This document shows, in pieces, positions 35,606-44,200 of a stretch of DNA of 64,000 nucleotides (its first letter is position 1; each line of letters starts with the position of its first letter). Both the position numbers and the translations under genes were made by a program. A model generated the notes under the pieces. It saw only the letters and a list, made by a program, of their open reading frames with translations, did no database searches and was not told the DNA's origin. Source of the DNA: Bifidobacterium samirii. GTDB lineage: Bacteria > Actinomycetota > Actinomycetes > Actinomycetales > Bifidobacteriaceae. The stretch is taken from assembly GCF_003952945.1 (NCBI RefSeq), contig NZ_QXGK01000002.1:172989-236988 (forward strand). The letters run 5' to 3'.

Positions 35606-36301
35606 TCAGCGCATCGCCGGAGCCGCGTCGGCGTCACGCCGTGCCGCGGCGGCGCGCTCGCGGATCTCGCGCGCGTCCATGCCGGGCAGGCGGCCGGCGT
35701 AGAACACCGACAGCATCGTCAGGAACGCCGGCATGACGAATCCGAACAGGATGCCCAGTCCGGGCAGCACGTCGTAGACGCACGCCGTGCCGACGAGCAC
35801 GACGAACACGAGCAGCGAGCACAGCGGGCGCGTCATGATCAGCTGCATCGACCCGCGGATGATCCACGGCGCGCGCTCGTCGAAGTTCGCCCGCAGCGCC
35901 CACGAGACGAGCACGAACATGCCGTACACGACGTTGAGCAGCAGCATCACGGCCGTGATGACCAGGCCCATCATGCCCAGGTCGCCCCAGCGCACGATGA
36001 ACCCGTCCCAGAACAGCAGCGCCCACAGCACGAACTGCGGCCAGCCGAACAGGTTCGCCGACTTGAGCTCGCTGCGCCAGATGCCGTGGAACACGTCCCA
36101 GATGTGGCGGATCGTCCATTCGCGGCTGCTCTCCTCGATGAGCCACGAGCGCAGCGTGCCGTACAGCGCCGCCAGGGCGGGGAACAGGCCGGCGACCACC
36201 ACGCCCATCACCGTGTGCACGAGAAACGCCACCTGACAGGTGACCAGCAGGATGGCTCCCCTGCCGATCGTCTCGCTGATGTCCGCAATACGCTGCCGCA
36301 T
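35606..36301 (-). CDS. DUF624 (YesL-like) membrane protein 1
   Basis: A 231-residue integral membrane protein with about five TM segments, of the DUF624/YesL family often found next to polysaccharide-utilisation genes; its biochemical role is unknown. It shares SELKSANLFGW, LLNVLYG-like and GRLPGMD segments with the second DUF624 protein at 45905-46558. ATG 36301 follows AAGGAG; a longer frame upstream lacks support. It sits between a LacI gene and GH120 on the same strand. A role in transport or in sensing for the adjacent glycan system is an inference from context. Confidence 0.85.
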   Translation of the reverse strand: MRQRIADISETIGRGAILLVTCQVAFLVHTVMGVVVAGLFPALAALYGTLRSWLIEESSREWTIRHIWDVFHGIWRSELKSANLFGWPQFVLWALLFWDGFIVRWGDLGMMGLVITAVMLLLNVVYGMFVLVSWALRANFDERAPWIIRGSMQLIMTRPLCSLLVFVVLVGTACVYDVLPGLGILFGFVMPAFLTMLSVFYAGRLPGMDAREIRERAAAARRDADAAPAMR

Positions 36302-36393
36302 AACCACTCCTTCGTCGCGACTCCGTTGTTCCCAGCCCATCGTAGCCGCGCGATCCCGCAACACGGCGCGGGCGGCGTCGCGGCGTGGCGTGG

Positions 36394-37449
36394 CTAGCGT
36401 TCCGCGCTGCCGCGCTCCAGCATGCGGTGGGCGACCGTGACCGACCGGGGTGCGATCGGCGTCGTGCCGGTCGCGCCGGCGGCGATGCGTTCGAGCAGCA
36501 GGTCGAGGCAGGAGACGGCCATGTCGGCGGCGGGCGTCTCCACGCTCGTCAGGCCGGGCGTGGTCAGCGCGCCCGATTCCACGCCGTCGAAGCCGACGAC
36601 CATCACGTCGGCGGGCACGCGCACGCCGGCGTCGGTCAGCGCCTTGAGCGCGCCGACCGCGACCGGATCGCACGCGCAGAACAGCGCGTCGAATCCGAGC
36701 GTCGCCAGCGCGTCCATGCCGGGCCGCCATCCGCGTTCGTCGAACAGTGCGCGCATCGCGGCGTACCCGCATTCCTGGTTCCAGCCGGAGCCGACCGTCG
36801 TCACCTCGTCCTCGTGTACCCCGTAGCCGGCCAGCGCGTCGAGCACGCCGCGCAGACGCAGGCCGGCCGAACCGGGTTCACCGCCCATCTGCGCACGGTC
36901 GGCGCCGAGCACGGCGATCCGACGCGCGCCGTGGCCCATCAGATGATGCACGGCCTGGGCGGCACCGTCGTGGCAGGGCGTGGTCACGCAGTCGACGCGC
37001 CCTTCCATGCCGAACGCGTCGAGCATGACGAGCGGGCAGCGTTCGGCGAACTCCTCGAAGCGCGCGTCGGCGCTTTTCGGCCAGCAGACGATCGCGCCGT
37101 CGCAGATCTGCATCGACGCGCTCGACAGCATCGCCATCTCGTAGTCGGCGGAGAAGCGCGTCTGCTGCACCACCACCTGATAGCCGTGCGTCTTCGCCCG
37201 GTCGGACAGTTCCGCCATGAGCTTGGCCGGCAGCGTCAGGTCGAAGTCGGACACGGACACGCTGATCACATGCGTACGTCCGGAGCTGAGCTGCTGGGCG
37301 GCGACGTTGGGCCGGTACCCGAGCTTGGCGGCGGCGCGGCGCACGCGGGCCGCCGTCTCGGGGCGTACGACGGCCTTGCCGCGCAGCGCGTTCGATACCG
37401 TCATGCGCGATACGCCCGCGAGTTCCGCGACGTCGTCCAACGTGACCAT
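36394..37449 (-). CDS. LacI-family repressor of the GH36/GH120/GH31 block
   Basis: The HTH LDDVAELAGVSRMTVSNAL starts at residue 4, followed by the hinge NVAAQQLSSG and a ligand-binding domain (HGARRIAVLGADRAQ, VPADVMVVGFDGVESG). It has 351 residues. ATG 37449 is taken over GTG 37455 because GAGG has better spacing; the difference is two residues. It lies downstream of GH31 and upstream of DUF624 on the same strand. The TTTTAGCGCTACA sites before GH36 and GH31 are the natural candidates for its operators. Confidence 0.9.
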   Translation of the reverse strand: MVTLDDVAELAGVSRMTVSNALRGKAVVRPETAARVRRAAAKLGYRPNVAAQQLSSGRTHVISVSVSDFDLTLPAKLMAELSDRAKTHGYQVVVQQTRFSADYEMAMLSSASMQICDGAIVCWPKSADARFEEFAERCPLVMLDAFGMEGRVDCVTTPCHDGAAQAVHHLMGHGARRIAVLGADRAQMGGEPGSAGLRLRGVLDALAGYGVHEDEVTTVGSGWNQECGYAAMRALFDERGWRPGMDALATLGFDALFCACDPVAVGALKALTDAGVRVPADVMVVGFDGVESGALTTPGLTSVETPAADMAVSCLDLLLERIAAGATGTTPIAPRSVTVAHRMLERGSAER

Positions 37450-37563
37450 GTGCACCTCGTTTCGCCGATATCGGCCGGTCGGCGACTGCGTTCCGCCGTC
37501 GCCGGCCGGCCGTTCCTCCGTCGATTATCGCAGGTCGCCGACGACCATCGTCGACGTCCGCGC

Positions 37564-37599
37564 GGACGCAGCCGCCGACGGCCGGCGACGGCTGCGTCC
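37564..37599 (-). terminator. Terminator hairpin after GH31
   Basis: A perfect 11-bp stem GGACGCAGCCG / CGGCTGCGTCC with a 14-base loop, 4 bp beyond the GH31 stop. Confidence 0.75.
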
Positions 37600-37602
37600 C
37601 GG

Positions 37603-39687
37603 TCAGATCATGCCGGCGAGTCCGTGGTCGGCGCCGTTGCGGGCGAAGACGGGGACGACGTCGAGCGGCGCGTCGACGGCGACGGTCTGTCCGCCGGCGT
37701 ATACGGCGCCGTCGTGCAGGCTGGTCCAGACGGTGTCGGGGCCGCCGGGCAGGTAGACGTCGCGCGTGCGGGCGCCGGCCTCGGTGACGGGCGCGACGAG
37801 CAGGTCGGGGCCGAACATGTATTCGTCGGCGATGTTCGCCGCCGCCTCCTCGCCGGGGAATTCGTGGAAGAGGCCGCGCACGAGCGGCTGGCCGTCATCG
37901 TGCGCCTGGCGGAACAGGTCGCGCGTGTACGGGCGCATCGCCTCGCGCAGGCGGATGTACTTGACCATGATGCGTTCGACGTCCTCGCCGTACGTCCACG
38001 GCTCGTTGTCGGCGCCGGTGGTGATGTGGTCGATGGGGTTGCCGACGCGGTCGAATGTGGGCTTGCCGGGCACGCGCTCGGCGGGCATGCGGTCGCCGTG
38101 GTTGCGCATGACGGCGCTGAAGCAGGAGAACTGGCACCAGCGCACGTACAGTTCGCGGAACGCCTCGCTGGACGGGTCGCCGCCGGCGAAGCCGCCCATG
38201 TCGGTGGTGAACCAGGGGATGCCGGCCGCGCCCATGTGGATCGCGCAGGTGATCTGCGCCTTGAGGTCGTCGAACGTGGAGTGGACGTCGCCGCTCCACA
38301 CGAGCGATCCGTAGCGCTGGGAGCCGGCCCATGCGGCGCGGGTGAGGTTGACGATGTCGTCCTCGCGTCCGATGGCGATCTGGCCGTCGTAGAAGGTCTG
38401 GTTGTACTTCTGCGGGTAGATGTTGCCGACCTTGCCGACGGGGCCGATGTGGTACAGGTAGTGCGCGTAGTCGTAGTCGGCGCCCCATTCGGGTTCGGCC
38501 TCGTCGAGCCAGAACGCGTCGACGCCCAGGTCGGCGTAGTTGCGCTTGGCGAGATCCCAGACGAAGGCGCGCGTCTCGGGGTTGGTGGGGTCGAGGAACT
38601 GGTTGTCACGCGGCCACCACATGCCCACGTCCTTGCCCTGGCGGGTCTTGGCGAGCAGGTTGCGCCGGCGCATCTCGTCGTAGTTCTCGGACTGCAGGTC
38701 GATCTGCGGCCAGACGGACACCATGAGCTTGATGCCCATGTCGTGCAGTTCGCGGCTCATGGCGGCCGGGTCGGGCCAGAACTCCTCGTCGAAGCGGAAG
38801 TCGCCCATGAGCGGCCAGTGGAAGAAGTCGATGACGATCAGGTCGATGGGGATGTTCCGGCGCTTGAATTCGCGGGCGACGTCGAGCAGCTGCTCCTGGT
38901 TCCAGTAGCGCAGCTTGCACTGCCAGAAGCCGAGGCCCCATTCGGGCATGACGGGCGCGTGGCCGGTGGCGTCGGCGTACTGGGATTCGATCCGGGCGGG
39001 GGTGTCGCCGGCGGTGATCCAGTAGTCGATCTGATCGGCGACGCCGGAGCGCCATTCGGTGCGGTTGGCGCCGAATGTGACGGAGCCGACGGCGGGGTTG
39101 TGCCACAGGAAGCCGTAGCCTCGGCTGGACAGGAGGAACGGCACGCTGACCTGGGAGTTGCGGTGGGCCAGTTCGAGCGTGGAGCCCTTGAGGTCGAGGA
39201 CGGGCTGCTGGTATTCGCCCATGCCGTACAGGTGTTCGCCCTCGTACGCCTCGAAGGTCATGACGGGCGCTTCGGCGCCGGTCTCGTGCGGATGGTGGGC
39301 GCGGGCGCGCAGTCGCAGCGCGCCGCCGTCGTCGGCTTCGCGCAGCAGGATCTCGCCGGTGCGGGTGTTGGTGAACGTCAGGCGCATCTGCTCCTGCTGC
39401 CAGCCGAGCACGTCGAGGCGCGCGGCGATGAGTCCGTTGGCGATGGTCGCACCGGTGCCGTCGATGCTGACGGTCGGTTTGGGCGCGTCGGCGGGCGGCG
39501 GCAGCAGCGCCCAGTCGGCGTCGGCGACGGGCTGCATGAGGCGGGAGCGTACGCGCAGGCTGTTGGCGCCCCAGGCTTCGACGCGCACGTATTCGCCGTC
39601 GCCGGTCCATTCGAGCGCGGTGCCGTCGTCGCTGATGCGGATGACCTGCGCGATGATCGCGGCGAGGTCGGTGTTGTGGTCGGTCAT
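37603..39687 (-). CDS. GH31 alpha-glycosidase, probable alpha-xylosidase
   Basis: A retaining GH31 enzyme of 694 residues. Nucleophile D395 is in DAFWLDEAEPEWG and acid/base D467 in LVWSGDVHST. The WLDEAEPE form of the nucleophile motif is close to alpha-xylosidases such as those acting on xyloglucan oligosaccharides, but alpha-glucosidase or another GH31 activity remains possible. No signal peptide. AAGGAAG precedes the ATG. The operator-like site 67 bp upstream matches that of GH36, so both are likely co-regulated by the LacI protein downstream. Confidence 0.88.
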   Translation of the reverse strand: MTDHNTDLAAIIAQVIRISDDGTALEWTGDGEYVRVEAWGANSLRVRSRLMQPVADADWALLPPPADAPKPTVSIDGTGATIANGLIAARLDVLGWQQEQMRLTFTNTRTGEILLREADDGGALRLRARAHHPHETGAEAPVMTFEAYEGEHLYGMGEYQQPVLDLKGSTLELAHRNSQVSVPFLLSSRGYGFLWHNPAVGSVTFGANRTEWRSGVADQIDYWITAGDTPARIESQYADATGHAPVMPEWGLGFWQCKLRYWNQEQLLDVAREFKRRNIPIDLIVIDFFHWPLMGDFRFDEEFWPDPAAMSRELHDMGIKLMVSVWPQIDLQSENYDEMRRRNLLAKTRQGKDVGMWWPRDNQFLDPTNPETRAFVWDLAKRNYADLGVDAFWLDEAEPEWGADYDYAHYLYHIGPVGKVGNIYPQKYNQTFYDGQIAIGREDDIVNLTRAAWAGSQRYGSLVWSGDVHSTFDDLKAQITCAIHMGAAGIPWFTTDMGGFAGGDPSSEAFRELYVRWCQFSCFSAVMRNHGDRMPAERVPGKPTFDRVGNPIDHITTGADNEPWTYGEDVERIMVKYIRLREAMRPYTRDLFRQAHDDGQPLVRGLFHEFPGEEAAANIADEYMFGPDLLVAPVTEAGARTRDVYLPGGPDTVWTSLHDGAVYAGGQTVAVDAPLDVVPVFARNGADHGLAGMI

Positions 39688-39753
39688 GATGCTTCCTTGC
39701 ACGAGAGGTGGGTCGATTGTCCGTCGGGGCCGTTCGCCGCTGACGACACCAGA

Positions 39754-39768
39754 AATTTTAGCGCTACA
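39754..39768. promoter_or_regulatory. Operator-like site AATTTTAGCGCTACA, GH31 promoter
   Basis: Identical over 15 bp to 33206-33220. It lies 67 bp upstream of the GH31 start and is AT-rich against its surroundings. Confidence 0.6.
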
Positions 39769-39848
39769 AAAATGCAACACGCCCGGTGGTGAGACGGGAG
39801 CCCAGCCCTCATCACCCCTTCTTCAGCCTCATCGCCCCTTCCCCCGGC

Positions 39849-39951
39849 GCGACACGCCCGGAGTGGTCATACACAACGAGGGGTATCCCCTACGACACGC
39901 CATCACATCGGCCGCATCGGCCGTTCTGTACGACCACTCCGGGCGCGTCGC
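39849..39951. repeat. Palindromic element copy 4 of 9
   Basis: Left arm GCGACACGCCCGGAGTGGTC, right arm ending GACCACTCCGGGCGCGTCGC. The loop contains CGACACGCCATCACATCGG, shared with copy 5. It lies in the 331-bp gap between the GH31 start and the next LacI stop. Confidence 0.8.
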
Positions 39952-40018
39952 TCTCCGCAACCAGCCCCACTTCCCCACAGTCCCCGCGTCCGCCCCACCC
40001 CGACCCCGACATCACACG

Positions 40019-41179
40019 TCACAGGCCGTCGCGGCACGGGCCGACGCTCCGGCGCACGATCAGCGACGTGGGCACCGCGGTCACGGATCCGTCGTACCGC
40101 TCGCGCACGCCGGCTTCGTCGAGCCGGCGCAGCAGCTGCGCGTCCTGATCCGGAAGCCGGCGTCCCACGGGCTTGCCCAGCAGCGACCGTACTGCGCATT
40201 CGCCGATCAGCTCGCGTTGCAGACGGATCGTCGTGACCGCGGGCACGACGGCCGACGCGACCATCGTGTTGTCGAACGCGACGACCGACACGCGCCCCGG
40301 CACGTCGACGCCGTCAGCCGCGAACCGGGTGATCAGACCGGCCGCGATCGCATCGTTGTACGTGATCACGGCCGTCGGCGGCGCGCCCTCCAACGCGAGC
40401 GCCGCCTGGTGGCCGCCGTCCGCGTCGGGGCGTACCGGGCCGATCCGGCGCGTCCGGACGCCGAGCAGCAGACCGGCGCGCTGCACGCATTCCCAACGCG
40501 ACTGGTCGGCCCATGAGGACGGCCCGGCCACGTAGGTGACGCTCGTGTGGCCGAGTCGGCGCAGCATCGTGAGCGCCTTGGCGACGCCGAGCGCCGGGTC
40601 GGGGATGACGCTCGCGACGCCCTCCACCGGCCGGTTGACGACGGTCAGCGGCAGGCGGGCGGCCAGCGCGCGGATGTCGCGGACGGTGAACTCGTCGCTG
40701 GCGAGGATCAGGCCGTCGATGCGCCCGGGCAGGCGGGCGAGCAGGTCCAGAGTCCAGCGCGGGTCGGCGCCCGCTTCGACGACGCCGACGATGCGGTGCG
40801 CCGCCGTCGCGGCCAATTGCGCGCCTTTGAGGATCTGCGCGCAGACGCCGTCGGCGCTGTCCTTGACGACGAGCGCGATCATGCCGCCGTCGGCCGCGGC
40901 CGGCTTTCCGGGGGCGTCGCCGCGACGGGGCCGCGGACGGTAGCCGAGCCGGTCGGCCACGGTCTTCACGTGTTCGACGGTCTGGAAGTTGACGCGGTCC
41001 GGGTCGGAGAACACGCGCGACACCGTCGAGACGGCCACGCCGGCCGCGGCGGCCACGTCGGCGAGCCGCACCCGGTCGGTCGCCCGTCGGACGGGCGCGG
41101 CCGCCGGCGGCTCCCCTGCCGCATCGGCGGTCGGCGCGCACCCGGCTCCCCCGTCGTTCCCGTCAGTAAGCAACGTCAT
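40019..41179 (-). CDS. LacI-family repressor, probably for the GH2-like gene
   Basis: A 386-residue LacI-type protein. A 35-residue Ala/Pro-rich lead precedes the HTH VRLADVAAAAGVAVSTVSRV (residues 37-56). The ligand domain is normal (DGLILASDEF, then VPGRVSVVAFDNT). It is located 100 bp downstream of the large GH2-like gene on the same strand, so the two may be co-transcribed and autoregulated. GGGGATG precedes the ATG. Its operator is not identified; repeated GGCAAA boxes before GH2 are candidates. Confidence 0.9.
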   Translation of the reverse strand: MTLLTDGNDGGAGCAPTADAAGEPPAAAPVRRATDRVRLADVAAAAGVAVSTVSRVFSDPDRVNFQTVEHVKTVADRLGYRPRPRRGDAPGKPAAADGGMIALVVKDSADGVCAQILKGAQLAATAAHRIVGVVEAGADPRWTLDLLARLPGRIDGLILASDEFTVRDIRALAARLPLTVVNRPVEGVASVIPDPALGVAKALTMLRRLGHTSVTYVAGPSSWADQSRWECVQRAGLLLGVRTRRIGPVRPDADGGHQAALALEGAPPTAVITYNDAIAAGLITRFAADGVDVPGRVSVVAFDNTMVASAVVPAVTTIRLQRELIGECAVRSLLGKPVGRRLPDQDAQLLRRLDEAGVRERYDGSVTAVPTSLIVRRSVGPCRDGL

Positions 41180-41279
41180 GTCATCCCCTCTTCGACCGTC
41201 GGACGTCAGCCGCCAGCCGCGGCGGCGTCACGCCACTCTACCGCACGATTCGATGTCCGGGCGGCGAGGGGCCGCCCGC

Positions 41280-44200
41280 CTACTTGATGAGGCAGGGCAG
41301 GGACGGGCTGGATTCGCCGGACATGCCGATCGCGTTGACCGCGATGACGGACGCCGTGTAATTGCCCGGCTCCATGCGCTCGATCGTCGCCGCCGTGGCG
41401 TCGCCGTCGGCGCGCACCACCTGCACCGTGTCGTCGGTGAGGCGCGTGATGGTGAGCACGTACGACGTGATCGGCGTGCCGCCGTCGGCGGGCGCGGACC
41501 AGGTCACGCTCATCCGGTCGCCCACGGAGGTGACACCCGGCTTGTTGGGCCGTGACGGCGCGTGCGCGACGATCACCGGCGCCGACGGCGCGGATGCGAC
41601 GGAGCGCGTCGTGGCGTAGCCGTCGCCGGCGGCGGGGCGTTCGACGCACGCGTCGACGCTCGCCGTGTACGTGCCCGTCGCGACCGACGGCAGGATCGCC
41701 GTCGTCGCACCGGCCGGCGCCCACGTGACGCGGGACGGCGGCAGGGCGGCGTCGCCGCGTCCGCCGACGCCGGCGGTCGGCGTCAGGTGCACGACGTAGC
41801 CGTCGGCGCCGGCGCATGCCGTCCAGGAGACGGCGACCGCGCCGGTTTCGCTGTCGAGCTGCGCGTCCGCCTGCGCCGGCGCCGATACCGTCGGCATGGC
41901 GTCGGACGCGGCTGCACCCGCGTCCGCACCGTCGGCACCAGCCGCGTCGGCCGCGTCATCGCCGCGGCCGACGGCGAACACGAACGGTTCGCTCGGCTCG
42001 CCGTCGCCGACCGCGTTGCGGTCCTGCACGACGAGCGTCCAGCGGCCGTCCGGCACGTCGGCGACGTGCGCGTCGGACGCCTCGCCGGCGACGGTCACGG
42101 GGATCGTCTCGCCGGCCTCGTTCGTCAGCGTGAGCGTGCTGCCGAGGATCGGCGAGCGCCCGTCGGAGGCGAACCGCCAGGAGGCGTGCACGTCGTGGCG
42201 CGCGTCGTCGGCGACCGCGGCCGTCACGTCGCAGGGCCGCGACGGGATGGCGGGCATGTGCGCGTCCCCGTAGGCGGCGATTTCGACGAGCTGGAGCGCG
42301 TAGCGGCCGCCTTCGTGCGGGTTGGGGCGCAGCCGGGTCGCGTCGAGGCGGATCCAGCGCACATCGTCGACGGGGTCGAAGTCGTAGGCGCGGGGCGTGC
42401 CGTTGGCGGGCAGCGGCTGGTCGCGGCGTTCGACGACGGTGCGCCAGTCGCGGCCGTCGGCGGACACGGACAGCGTGAAGTCGACGGGGAATCCCTGACC
42501 GCGGTTGGGGTCGGCGGCCTTGTGGCCGGCGGCGAATTCGAGGACGCCGCCGACGCCTTCGCCGTCGCCGTGGAACGCTTCGGCGACGGTGCCGCCGGGG
42601 TTCTCGCCGCGCGGGGCGAGCACGATCTGCGCGATGCGGGCGGGGCGGGCGAGCCGCAGGGTCACCTGTTCGGCGTGGTCCCGGTCCTGCGGTTCGCTCG
42701 ACCAGCCGAAGTGGTTGTAGGCGGCGTCGAAGCGGCCGTCGACGAGCGCGGCGGGCGACCATCCGGGGATGGCGGCGCTGCTGGAGACGCTGACGGCGGC
42801 GCCGGCGGCCCGGTTGGCCGCGTCGTCGCCTTCCGGCGGGTCGCCGGCGGTGAAGCGCACGCGGATCTCGACGCGGTCGTCGTTGTCGCCCGCGTATTCG
42901 ATCAGGCCTTCGTAGGCGCGGCCGGGGATGAGTCCGGCGGTGTTGACGGTGTAGAACGTCTCCTGTTCGTGGCGCAGGTTGCCGCGGTCGCGTTCGAGTC
43001 CGATGGCGCCGTCGGCGTCGTCGAGGATGCGCGCGGTCCAGTGTTCGCTCATCGCGCCGCCCTGCTGGGTCAGGTGGATGCAGTGGCGCACTTCGCGCGA
43101 CGCCCAGTCGACCGTGCCCAGGTCGATGAGGGTGCGCGAGGCGCCGATGATGACGGGCGCGGGCCGGCCGATCCAGCCGAGGAAGTTGTCCTCGCTGAAT
43201 TTCCCGACGCCCTGCTTGGCGACGCGCAGCGTGAGGATGAGCCTGCGTCCGTCGTACGCGCCGTCGCCGGGCGCATCCGCCGAATCGCCGGGCACGTGGA
43301 TGACGATGCCGTGTTCGACGTGCTCGCCGTAGGGGACGGCCAGCCGCGCCTCGCCGGTGTCGACGGCGTCGGCGGCGCCGGTGGCCGGGTCGAGGGCGCT
43401 GACGGTCCAGCTCAGGTCGAGCGCGGTGCCGTCGATCTCCTCGTCGTTGTGCACGATGATCGTGCGCGCCGACGTCTCGTCGGGCCGGTACGTGCGGTGG
43501 GGCGTGCCGAGCCGCGGTTCGCGGTCGTACTCCTTGTCGTAGGCGGCGACGTCGGCGTAGGAGGCGGCGAAGTAGCCCAGACCGTCGCCTTCGATCCAGC
43601 GCGCGTCCCCGTCGGCGGTCGGGTCGAACTGGGGGCGCAGCATCGTCTTCGGGTTGAGGCCGTGGGGCGTGTGCTCCTGGTCGAGGCGCACGACCTTCTC
43701 GATGTTGTCGTAGAGGAACATCGACATGCAGAACGGACGCCAGTCGGACATGCGCGTGGTGCGGATGCCGCGGGTGACGCGGCCGACCTCGCGGATGAAG
43801 TCGGCGCGCGAGATCGTGTCGGGGTTGCCGTCGAGGCGGCCGTGGTAGATGTCGCGGATGGTGCCGTCGTCCGCGTACTGGGGGATGCCGGCGGTGGATA
43901 CGGAGAACTCCTCGCCGGCGCCCAGCGGCAGGTCGGAGTCGATGTGGTAAAGCGCGTAGATGTCGGGCGCGTTGGTCATGCCGGACGGGTAGCCGCCGAA
44001 GTAGTGGCGCGAGTCCTCGTTGCCGCGCGGACGGTTGAAGCCGTCGTTGTAGACCATGCGGGTCGGGTCGGCGCGGTTGGCGGCCTCCTCCAGCGGCGGG
44101 ATGAGCACGTCCGCGTCGTTCGGGTTCCACGCCTCGTTGGTGGTGGACCACATGATGATCGACGGATGGTTGCGGAACGCCTTCACCCAGCGGTCGACCC

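Noticed and set aside
33226-35637. Extended GH120 start at 35637
   Set aside because: The start at 35466 has AAGGAG and matches the family N-terminus; the extra residues are low-complexity.
36385-39792. A 1135-codon plus-strand frame opposite LacI and GH31
   Set aside because: Same antisense artefact; His/Asp/Val-rich low-complexity translation and no start signal.
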